Shown here: positions 1 through 5,313 of the stretch, piece by piece | How the letters are laid out: each line of letters opens with the position of its first letter | How positions within the stretch are numbered: the first letter of the stretch is position 1 | Origin: Acidobacteriota bacterium | Lineage (GTDB): Bacteria > Acidobacteriota > Thermoanaerobaculia > Multivoradales > JAHEKO01 | Length of the DNA: 5,313 bases | Direction of reading: 5' to 3' | Assembly: GCA_027296385.1 (NCBI GenBank) | Contig: JAPUJD010000295.1 | Span: forward strand, 1-5,313 | Translations under genes and position numbers: made by a program | The notes under the pieces: generated by a model | Seen by the model: the letters and a program-made list of their open reading frames with translations, nothing else | What the model was told of the DNA's origin: nothing | The model's database searches: none

Positions 1-1218
1 GCCGGCAAACGGCGTGTTGCTGGACTTGCTGCGGAAGTCTTTCGGCTGCACGGTGAGCTCGGCCGCGGGATCGAAGAGCGTCACGTCGGCTGGCGAGCCG
101 ACCGCCAACGTGCCGCCGGGCACGCCCAGCAGGCGAGCCGGGCCGCTCGAGAAAAGCTCGACCAGGCGTGAAAGATCGATGATTCCCGTCCTGACCAGCC
201 GGTCATAGCACAGGCTGAGGTTGGTCTCCAGGCCGACGATCCCGAACGGTGCCAGCGAGAACTCGACGTCCTTCTCGTCGGCATGATGCGGCGCGTGGTC
301 GCTGGCGATGGCATCGATCGTGCCGTCGATCAGACCCGCGATCAGGGCCTCTCGGTCACTCTCCGAGCGCAGCGGCGGGTTCATCTTGGTGTCGGGCGAG
401 AAACCCGACCGAGCCACCAGCTCGTCGGTCAGGAGCAGATGGTGCGGAGTCGCTTCACAGCTCACCGAGAGTCCCCGCTCCTTGGCCTGGCGTACCAGAC
501 CGAGAGCCCGTGCGGTCGACAAGTGGGCCACGTGATAGCGCCCGCCACTGTCCTCGGTCAGCAGGATGTCCCGCGCCACGACGATGTCCTCGGCCGCCCC
601 GGGCCAGCCGGGAAGACCCAGCCGCGTCGACCACTCCCCTTCGTGCATCACACCGCCGGCGGTCAGCTCCATGTCCTGGGCGTGCTGAATGACCGGGATG
701 TCGAAATGCTGTGCATACTCGAGCACTCGACGCATCAAGGCCGGATTGTGCACTGGATGCCCATCGTCGGAGACGGCGACGACCCCGCCCGCCACCATGT
801 CGGCGATCTCGGCCAGCTCCTCGCCCAGCTGCCCCTTGCTCACCGCGCCGATCGGATAGACCCGCGCGTAGCCGTGACGCTCGGCCTCTTTGAGGATGTG
901 CTCGGTGACCGATCGGTTGTCGTTGACCGGCTCGGTGTTGGCCATGCAGGCCACGGCGGTGAAACCGCCCGCCGCGGCGGCCAGAGTCCCCGAGCGCACG
1001 GTCTCCTTGTACTCCTGCCCCGGCTCGCGCAGGTGGATGTGCATGTCGATCCAGCCCGGAGTCACGACCAGCCCGGTGGCATCACGTACCGTCGCTCCAT
1101 CTTCCTCGATGTGCGCGTCGATGCGCGCGACCTCGCCGTCCTCGATCAGCAGATCGAGCTCGCCGTCGAGGCCTTGGGTCGGATCGACCAGACGCCCGCC
1201 GCTGAGCAGCAGCTTCAT
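1..1218 (-). CDS. pyrC: Dihydroorotase, class I, C-terminus cut by window edge
   Basis: This zinc amidohydrolase cyclises N-carbamoyl-L-aspartate to L-dihydroorotate, the third step of de novo pyrimidine synthesis, in the cytoplasm. The frame is open from an ATG at 1218 to position 1 (406 codons). Seen: the metal-binding DMHIHLREPG segment with His60 and His62, Asp152 in the SDDG segment, His179 (IQHAQD), His232 (AHLST) and Asp307 in SDHAPH. These are all the expected class I metal ligands and the catalytic aspartate, so the enzyme should be active and not a structural pseudo-DHOase. A MANTEP segment (residues 92-97) stands where many homologues have MPNT. The visible end (SSNTPFAG) matches the family shortly before its C-terminus, so only about 20 residues should be missing against the usual 420-430. 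The start is fixed by a GGGAG Shine-Dalgarno (1224-1228) five bases upstream. The ATG overlaps the pyrB stop by four bases, indicating coupled translation. Confidence 0.97.
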   Translation of the reverse strand, partial: MKLLLSGGRLVDPTQGLDGELDLLIEDGEVARIDAHIEEDGATVRDATGLVVTPGWIDMHIHLREPGQEYKETVRSGTLAAAAGGFTAVACMANTEPVNDNRSVTEHILKEAERHGYARVYPIGAVSKGQLGEELAEIADMVAGGVVAVSDDGHPVHNPALMRRVLEYAQHFDIPVIQHAQDMELTAGGVMHEGEWSTRLGLPGWPGAAEDIVVARDILLTEDSGGRYHVAHLSTARALGLVRQAKERGLSVSCEATPHHLLLTDELVARSGFSPDTKMNPPLRSESDREALIAGLIDGTIDAIASDHAPHHADEKDVEFSLAPFGIVGLETNLSLCYDRLVRTGIIDLSRLVELFSSGPARLLGVPGGTLAVGSPADVTLFDPAAELTVQPKDFRSKSSNTPFAG

Positions 1219-2159
1219 GCGAGCTCCCGATGGGCGCCGGAGAGCAGGTAGAGCACGGCCATGCGCACCGCCACGCCGTTCGACACCTGCTCGAGGATGA
1301 CCGAGTGGGGGCCGTCGGCGACCTCGCTGGCGATCTCCACTCCGCGGTTCATCGGCCCTGGGTGCATGATGATGGCGTCCTCCTTGGCCACCTTCAACCG
1401 CTCGCGGGTCAGCCCGAAAAGCCGGAAATACTCTCGCGCCGAGGGAAACAGCAGACGCGACTGCCGCTCGAGTTGGACACGCAGCATCATGATCACGTCG
1501 GCGTCGGTGATCGCTTCTTCGAGGCTGAAGACCACCTTGGCCCCCAGCGTCTCGGCCGCGCGGGGCATCATCGTCCGCGGCCCGGCCACCGTGACCTCGG
1601 CCTCCATCTTGGTCAGCAAGTGGATGTTCGAGCGCACCACCCGGCTGTGCTCGATGTCGCCCACGATGGCAACCTTGAGACCGGCCAGGCGCTCCTTGTG
1701 CTGGAGGATGGTGTAGGCGTCGAGCAGCGCCTGGGTCGGGTGTTCGTGCGCCCCGTCCCCGGCGTTGATCACCCCGGCCTCGAGCCGCCGCGCTAGCATG
1801 TGCGGTGCCCCCGGATAGGCGTGGCGGATGACGATCAGGTCGGGCTGCATCGCCTGCAGAGTCAAGGCGGTGTCGACCAGCGATTCACCCTTGGTCAGAG
1901 CCGAAGTTTTGGCCGAGAAATTGAGCCCGTCGGCCGACAGACGTTTCTGAGCGATCTCGAAACTGGAGCGGGTTCGGGTCGAAGGCTCGAAGAAGAGGTT
2001 GACGACGGTCTTGCCGCGCAGGGTAGGGACTTTCTTGATCGCCCGCTGCGAGACTTCGAGGAAGGTCTCGGCCGTGTCCAGAATCGCTCGGATCTCCCCG
2101 GGTTCGAGCTCAGCGATACCGAGGAGGTCCTTGCGCGTCCAGCTTGCCTCTTGGGTCAA
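1215..2159 (-). CDS. pyrB: Aspartate carbamoyltransferase catalytic chain
   Basis: This enzyme transfers the carbamoyl group from carbamoyl phosphate to L-aspartate, the committed step of pyrimidine synthesis. The 314-residue length is normal for a catalytic chain. Seen: the carbamoyl-phosphate loop FFEPSTRTRSSFE (residues 56-68), the mobile-loop lysine in TKGES (Lys90), Arg112-His113, HPTQALLD (140-147), HSRV with Arg173, the aspartate-binding Arg227 (MLRVQLERQ) and the C-terminal HPGPMNRGVEI (266-276). The last motif is of the type found in Bacillus- and Thermus-like enzymes that lack a PyrI partner, and no pyrI lies in the window. Start choice: the open frame continues far upstream inside pyrR, but homology begins at about residue 7, and the only plausible initiation codon is TTG at 2159. 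Its first base precedes the pyrR stop (TTGA overlap), and a GGGGGAGG run lies just one base upstream. There is no ATG or GTG nearby. A complex with the neighbouring DHOase is plausible but not visible in sequence. Confidence 0.96.
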   Translation of the reverse strand: MTQEASWTRKDLLGIAELEPGEIRAILDTAETFLEVSQRAIKKVPTLRGKTVVNLFFEPSTRTRSSFEIAQKRLSADGLNFSAKTSALTKGESLVDTALTLQAMQPDLIVIRHAYPGAPHMLARRLEAGVINAGDGAHEHPTQALLDAYTILQHKERLAGLKVAIVGDIEHSRVVRSNIHLLTKMEAEVTVAGPRTMMPRAAETLGAKVVFSLEEAITDADVIMMLRVQLERQSRLLFPSAREYFRLFGLTRERLKVAKEDAIIMHPGPMNRGVEIASEVADGPHSVILEQVSNGVAVRMAVLYLLSGAHRELA

Positions 2160-2704
2160 GCCTCCCCCGCCACCGAGACCACGTCGACCCCGTAGGACCC
2201 GTCGATCTCTTCGAAACGTACCTCGACCAGCTCGGTCGGCGACGTTGCCACTTTCTGACCCACGATATCGGGCTGTATCGGCAGCTCTCGCAAGCCGCGG
2301 TCGACCAGCACGGCAAGGCGCACCGAGCGCGGGCGGCCGAAGTCGACGAGCGCGTCGAGCGCTGCCCGGATGGTGCGGCCGGTGAAGAGCACGTCGTCGC
2401 AAAGGACCACGATCTGATCGTCGATCGGCCCCGGCAGGCGGCTCTCCTTGATCACCGGATACTGCGCCACGGTCGACAGATCGTCACGGTAGAGATTGAT
2501 GTCGAGGATTCCGCGGGGAATCTCGCGGCCCTCCATCTCCTGCATGTGAGCAGCCAACGCCGCGGCCAGGGGCACACCGCGAGTCCGGATGCCAACGAGC
2601 ACCAGGTCATCCACTCCGCCGTTGCGCTCGACCACCTCGCCGGCCATGCGACGAATGACGCGCCGCATCTGATCCGCGTCGAGAATCGTGCGTCGATCTG
2701 CCAA
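2156..2704 (-). CDS. pyrR: PyrR bifunctional regulator / uracil phosphoribosyltransferase
   Basis: PyrR is a type I phosphoribosyltransferase-fold protein. In known cases it binds pyr mRNA in response to UMP/UTP versus PRPP, and often has uracil phosphoribosyltransferase activity. Seen in the 182-residue product: VGIRTRGVPLA (37-47), LDINLYRDDLS (67-77), the PRPP-binding loop VVLCDDVLFTGRT (99-111) and DRGLRELPI (135-143), all PyrR-specific. Length matches the family (about 180). Start choice: an in-frame ATG at 2824 would add 40 residues with no family similarity and lies upstream of the apparent promoter. The TTG at 2704 gives a family-like N-terminus (ADRRTILDADQM) and has GGAG (2713-2716) eight bases upstream, so I chose it. 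First gene of the operon; its TGA overlaps the pyrB start. The target RNA is inferred, not shown. The assignment as PyrR is firm; UPRTase activity is a family expectation. Confidence 0.95.
   Translation of the reverse strand: MADRRTILDADQMRRVIRRMAGEVVERNGGVDDLVLVGIRTRGVPLAAALAAHMQEMEGREIPRGILDINLYRDDLSTVAQYPVIKESRLPGPIDDQIVVLCDDVLFTGRTIRAALDALVDFGRPRSVRLAVLVDRGLRELPIQPDIVGQKVATSPTELVEVRFEEIDGSYGVDVVSVAGEA
2157..2168 (-). promoter_or_regulatory. pyrR-pyrB coupling site: SD and TTG start
   Basis: GGGGGAGG (2168-2161) is a strong anti-Shine-Dalgarno match but ends only one base before the pyrB TTG (2159-2157), closer than the usual five to nine. The pyrR stop TGA overlaps this start by two bases (TTGA as a unit). 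A ribosome finishing pyrR would be positioned to restart here, so pyrB translation probably depends on pyrR translation. Confidence 0.5.
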
Positions 2705-2710
2705 GGAAAA

Positions 2711-2722
2711 GGCTCCGGAACC
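2711..2722 (-). promoter_or_regulatory. pyrR leader: Shine-Dalgarno inside a small hairpin
   Basis: The minus-strand leader reads GGTTCCGGAGCC just before the pyrR start. GGAG (2716-2713) is the Shine-Dalgarno, eight bases from TTG. GGUU can pair with AGCC (two G-C, one U-G, one U-A) around a CCGG loop, partly hiding the ribosome site. The UCCGGAG string fits the UCCNGNG part of the PyrR binding-loop consensus known from Bacillus, but the following bases do not continue the match. PyrR autoregulation at translation initiation is therefore an inference of low strength; the ribosome binding site itself is well supported. Confidence 0.45.
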
Positions 2723-2728
2723 CGCGGC

Positions 2729-2757
2729 ATCGTACGTGCCGGCACCGGCGCTGTCAA
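2729..2757 (-). promoter_or_regulatory. Predicted sigma70-type promoter of the pyrRBC operon
   Basis: On the minus strand a perfect -35 hexamer TTGACA (2757-2752) is followed by a 17-base spacer and a -10 hexamer TACGAT (2734-2729). Transcription would begin near 2722, leaving a leader of about 18 bases before the pyrR TTG at 2704. The position supports the short pyrR start, because the alternative ATG at 2824 would lie upstream of the promoter. Predicted from consensus only. Confidence 0.75.
2736..2745. repeat. Perfect 10-bp palindrome in the pyr promoter spacer
   Basis: GTGCCGGCAC reads the same on both strands and sits between the -35 and -10 hexamers of the predicted pyr promoter. It overlaps a second inverted repeat, GCCGG-CA-CCGGC (2738-2749). 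The site would suit a dimeric DNA-binding repressor, but GC-rich palindromes of this length arise readily by chance in such a genome, so an operator role is only a possibility. Confidence 0.35.
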
Positions 2758-2787
2758 TCGGCGACTTCGTCGGCTCGTAAGTGCCTC

Positions 2788-2831
2788 GAGCACAACATCT
2801 TGTGGTGCTTGACGCGGCGAGCACAAGATCT
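2788..2831. repeat. Pair of 13-bp direct repeats upstream of smc
   Basis: GAGCACAACATCT (2788-2800) and GAGCACAAGATCT (2819-2831) agree at 12 of 13 positions and start 31 bases apart, close to three helical turns. The core CACAAGAT also occurs inverted at 2797-2804. A further inverted repeat, GTGC-CTCGA-GCAC (2781-2793), overlaps the first copy. The second copy lies between the -35 and -10 elements of the predicted smc promoter. The arrangement resembles a two-site operator, but no regulator is recognised. Confidence 0.45.
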
Positions 2832-2839
2832 GCTATTCT
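2809..2839 (+). promoter_or_regulatory. Predicted smc promoter with extended -10
   Basis: TGCTATTCT (2831-2839) is an extended -10 element (TG, one base, then TATTCT). TTGACG (2809-2814) is a possible -35 at 19 bases, longer than ideal but tolerable when the -10 is extended. Transcription would start near 2846, about 17 bases before the smc ATG. It is divergent from the pyr promoter, with predicted start sites roughly 120 bases apart. Consensus-based prediction. Confidence 0.5.
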
Positions 2840-2862
2840 GCCGCCCGCCGGACTTCCTGCAC

Positions 2863-5313
2863 ATGCTGAAAATAGATCGTCTCCATCTGTCGGGCTTCAA
2901 GTCCTTCGTCGATCCGACGACCGTCGAGTTCGCCGGCGCCTTGACTGCCATCGTCGGGCCCAATGGCTGCGGTAAGAGCAACATCGCCGACGCGGTCATC
3001 TGGAGCCTCGGCGAGAGGAGCGCCAAGAGCCTGCGCGGCGGCACGATGGAGGACGTCATCTTCGCCGGATCCGAAGGCCGCAGGCCCCTGGGCATGGCCG
3101 AGGTCACGCTCGAGATGACTACCGACCCCAGCTTCCCCAGCGCCGACGACCGCAAGCTCACGATCAGCCGCCAGGTCTTCCGTTCCGGCGAGGGCAAGTA
3201 CTTCGTCAACGGCAAGCGCTCGCGGCTCAGAGACATCCGCAGCCTGCTCATGGACACCGGCCTCGGCCTGCGCGGCTACTCGATGATCGAGCAGGGCCAG
3301 ATCGGGATGATCCTCTCCGGCAAGCCCCAGGAGCGGCGCAAGCTGCTGGAAGAGGCCGCCGGCATCACCCGCTACAAGGATCGCCGCCGCGTGGCCGAGG
3401 TCAAGCTCGAGGCGGCACGCGCCAACATGGCCCGGCTCGACGACATCCTCTCGGAGGTCGCCCGGGCCATGCGTTCGCTCAAGCGACAGGCCAACGCCGC
3501 CAAACGCTACCGCGAGGCCCAAGGCCAGCGCGCCGAGCTCCTGCGCAGTGTTCTGCTCGGGCGCTGGTCTCGAGTGCACGGCGAGCTGACTCGCCTGCGG
3601 CGCAAGCTCGAGGAGCGGGTCGACCGCGAGGCCGAGCTCAGTGCTGCGCTCGATCGCGACGAGGCGGAGCTGGCCGCGCAGCGCGAGGACGAAGACGCTT
3701 TCACCCGACGGCTCGCCGAACAACACCGCCAGGACGCCGATCTGGCGGCCCGCATCGAGGGCAAGCAGGAGTTTCTCAAGGGCGCCCGGCAACGCCACGA
3801 CGAAGTGGTGGAGCGCATCGGCGCCGGCCACAGCCAGATCGAGAACCAGCGCGCCCGCCAGGTGGAGTTGCGCAACGAGGTCGCTGCTCTCGGTGACGGC
3901 GAGCGCGAGCTCCTGGCCGAGCTCGACGCCGCGGTGAACGAGATGAGCGACGACGAGAGCCGGATCACCGACGTCGCCAAGCTCGTCAGCGAGGCCGCAG
4001 CGCGCCTCGAGTCGACGCGCGGCAGCTTGATGATCTCGCTCGGCGTCGTCAACGACCTTCGCAATCGGCTTCACCGCGAGCAGGTCGAGGCAGAAAAGGG
4101 CGATCTGCGCCTCACCCATCTACAAGCCGCGCTCGACGAAAACTCGACCCAGAGGGCCGAGACCCAACACGCGACCGAGGAGGCGAGAGAGCAAGTGGCG
4201 GCGATGTTGGCAGCCGCCGATGATCAGCACAGCGCGGTCGACGAGGCCAGGAGTCGGCTAAGGGATCTGGAGGAGCGCTCCGCGGCCCTCGGCCGCCGAC
4301 GCATGGAGCTCAAGGACGAGCTCATCGGCCTCGAGCAGCGACGCGAGCTGCTGGCCGAGCTCGTGGCCGTTCGCCGCGAGCGTCTGCGGCGGCTGACCCG
4401 TGCTCTGACCGAGGCCGGCGTGCCGCAAATCACGCTGCTCTCAGAGTGCTTTCAGGTGCCCGAGGGTTGGGCTCAGAGCCTCGACCTCTTCCTCGGCGAG
4501 TTGGCCGATGCCGCCATCCTGCCGCGCGACGAGGACGGATTGAGGGTGGCGCGCGTCCTGCTCGACGACGGCGCGGGCGCCAGCCTCATCCGTGCGTTCG
4601 CTGACCCGTCGGCAGCGGCTCCTGTGGCCGATGAGGCCATCCTCGCGCCCCTCGGTGAGGCCCTTGGGCTGCCTCCCGAGCTGGCTAGGGCCCTGCCGCC
4701 CGCCTACCTGGTCGAGAACGCCGCCGATGCCGAGCGGCTGGCCCGCGAACATCCGGGACCGGCCTTCCTGGCCCGCGAGGGGTTGTGGGCCGAAGCCGGC
4801 GTCCTGCACGTTATGGCCGACGGCGGCCAGCCCGGCCTACTCGCTTCCGAGGAGGAGGTCGCCGATCTCGAGCAGCGCATTCCACCGCTGAGCGAGAAGC
4901 TCGCCGCCACGGCCCAGGAGATGGACCGCGTCGCCGAGCGAGCACGCTCCCGGCGTGAGCGTCTCGTGCCGCTCGAAGAGATGCACGCCGAGAGTCGGCA
5001 ACAGATCGCGGTACTCGAGGCCCGGCTCGAAGATCTCGCGGCGCGCGGCAACCGGCTCGCCGTCGAGCACCAGACGGTCGACACCGAGATTGACGAGACC
5101 GGCCGCGAGCTCGAGCTCATCGCCGAGCGCCGCAGGAACCTGCAGCTCGAGTTCACCCGCGCCGAAACCCGCCACGCCGAGCTCGAGCAGACCTTCGACC
5201 AGCTCCAACGACAGGCCGAAGATGTCCGCCGCCAGCGCGAAGAGACCAGTACCGCAGGCGCCAGCCGCCGCAGCCGCCACCAGCTGATCGAGCAGCGGCT
5301 GGAGTCCCACCTC
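2863..5313 (+). CDS. smc: Chromosome segregation protein SMC, C-terminus cut by window edge
   Basis: SMC is the ATPase core of the bacterial condensin (with ScpA/ScpB), which loads onto DNA and extrudes loops to organise and segregate chromosomes. The frame is open for 817 codons from ATG 2863 to the window end; a full protein is usually about 1,150-1,200 residues. Seen: N-terminal head with LHLSGFKSF (7-15), Walker A GPNGCGKSN (32-40), SLRGGTMEDVIFAG (56-69), the Q-loop around Gln144 (IEQGQIG) and EEAAGITRYK (163-172); a charged, Glu/Arg/Ala/Leu-rich coiled-coil arm from about 173 to 515; a globular hinge at about 517-660 (EAGVPQ to the GGQPG segment); and a returning coiled coil from about 663. 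The signature motif, Walker B and ScpA-binding C-terminal head lie beyond the window. ATG 2863 gives the canonical SMC N-terminus, although no good Shine-Dalgarno precedes it. The hinge end has a weakened glycine motif. Not RecN or Rad50: the start, Q-loop context and hinge are SMC-like. Confidence 0.96.
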   Translation, partial: MLKIDRLHLSGFKSFVDPTTVEFAGALTAIVGPNGCGKSNIADAVIWSLGERSAKSLRGGTMEDVIFAGSEGRRPLGMAEVTLEMTTDPSFPSADDRKLTISRQVFRSGEGKYFVNGKRSRLRDIRSLLMDTGLGLRGYSMIEQGQIGMILSGKPQERRKLLEEAAGITRYKDRRRVAEVKLEAARANMARLDDILSEVARAMRSLKRQANAAKRYREAQGQRAELLRSVLLGRWSRVHGELTRLRRKLEERVDREAELSAALDRDEAELAAQREDEDAFTRRLAEQHRQDADLAARIEGKQEFLKGARQRHDEVVERIGAGHSQIENQRARQVELRNEVAALGDGERELLAELDAAVNEMSDDESRITDVAKLVSEAAARLESTRGSLMISLGVVNDLRNRLHREQVEAEKGDLRLTHLQAALDENSTQRAETQHATEEAREQVAAMLAAADDQHSAVDEARSRLRDLEERSAALGRRRMELKDELIGLEQRRELLAELVAVRRERLRRLTRALTEAGVPQITLLSECFQVPEGWAQSLDLFLGELADAAILPRDEDGLRVARVLLDDGAGASLIRAFADPSAAAPVADEAILAPLGEALGLPPELARALPPAYLVENAADAERLAREHPGPAFLAREGLWAEAGVLHVMADGGQPGLLASEEEVADLEQRIPPLSEKLAATAQEMDRVAERARSRRERLVPLEEMHAESRQQIAVLEARLEDLAARGNRLAVEHQTVDTEIDETGRELELIAERRRNLQLEFTRAETRHAELEQTFDQLQRQAEDVRRQREETSTAGASRRSRHQLIEQRLESHL

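Noticed and set aside
283..1251. Plus-strand open frame of 322 codons opposite pyrC.
   Set aside because: pyrC on the minus strand has all its catalytic motifs in order; the plus-strand frame is a mirror product rich in Arg, His and Pro with no family signature.
1230..1796. Plus-strand open frame of 188 codons opposite pyrB.
   Set aside because: It lies opposite conserved ATCase coding sequence and has an artefactual Arg/His/Asp-rich composition.
2160..2402. In-frame upstream extension of pyrB within pyrR (81 extra codons).
   Set aside because: The extension overlaps conserved PyrR sequence, is Arg/Gly-rich without ATCase similarity, and ATCase homology begins only just after the TTG at 2159.
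2705..2824. Longer PyrR starting at an ATG at 2824.
   Set aside because: The 40 added residues show no PyrR similarity and the ATG is upstream of the TTGACA-17-TACGAT promoter; TTG 2704 has a well-placed Shine-Dalgarno and gives the family length.
2705..2862. Bacillus-type PyrR attenuator or intrinsic terminator in the pyr leader.
   Set aside because: No GC-rich stem followed by a U-run is present on the minus strand between the promoter and pyrR, and the predicted leader is too short to hold alternative hairpins.
2833..4119. Long minus-strand open frame of 428 codons opposite smc, leucine- and alanine-rich.
   Set aside because: It is antisense to the conserved SMC head and coiled coil. Its composition is what a high-GC third-position-biased gene gives in the opposite frame, and it has no recognisable motif. 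Its start would also overlap the smc promoter region.
4704..5310. Minus-strand frames opposite the second SMC coiled coil (4704-5156 and 4837-5310).
   Set aside because: Serine/arginine-rich or leucine/alanine-rich mirror translations of coiled-coil codons; no start context or motif supports them.

Overview
The window is ordinary bacterial chromosome: two divergent housekeeping transcription units. On the minus strand is a tightly packed pyrimidine-biosynthesis operon, pyrR-pyrB-pyrC (2704 down to position 1, pyrC running off the left edge). On the plus strand is smc (from 2863), which runs off the right edge. A 158-base intergenic region between them carries back-to-back promoters. I see no mobile element, CRISPR array, tRNA, rRNA or defence system.

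Organism: GC is high, third codon positions are mostly G or C, and TTG is used as a start codon for both pyrR and pyrB. The pyrR-pyrB-pyrC order with a PyrR-family protein, a stand-alone ATCase catalytic chain and a metal-ligand-complete class I dihydroorotase next to a canonical bacterial SMC fits a high-GC Gram-negative-type bacterium such as an Acidobacteriota member or a deltaproteobacterial relative. This is a guess from gene order and protein style only. No phylogenetic marker was compared.

Layout: 1-1218 (-) pyrC, dihydroorotase, missing its last roughly 20 residues; 1215-2159 (-) pyrB, aspartate carbamoyltransferase; 2156-2704 (-) pyrR, UMP/PRPP-responsive regulator; 2705-2862 intergenic with a strong-looking minus-strand promoter (TTGACA-17-TACGAT), a plus-strand extended -10 promoter and several short direct and inverted repeats; 2863-5313 (+) smc, residues 1-817, covering the N-terminal ATPase half, first coiled-coil arm, hinge and the start of the returning arm.

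How the genes work together: PyrB and PyrC catalyse the second and third steps of de novo UMP synthesis (carbamoyl aspartate, then dihydroorotate), and PyrR probably adjusts their expression to the pyrimidine pool. Both junctions are four-base start/stop overlaps, so translation is probably coupled. The pyrR transcript leader is only about 18 nt, which leaves no room for a Bacillus-type antiterminator/terminator. If PyrR acts on its own mRNA, it must do so at translation initiation. SMC is functionally unrelated (chromosome condensation and segregation); it only shares the intergenic regulatory region. The most interesting points are the repeat-rich divergent promoter region, the possible PyrR site at the pyrR ribosome binding site, and a degenerate glycine motif at the end of the SMC hinge. 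None of these amounts to a new system.
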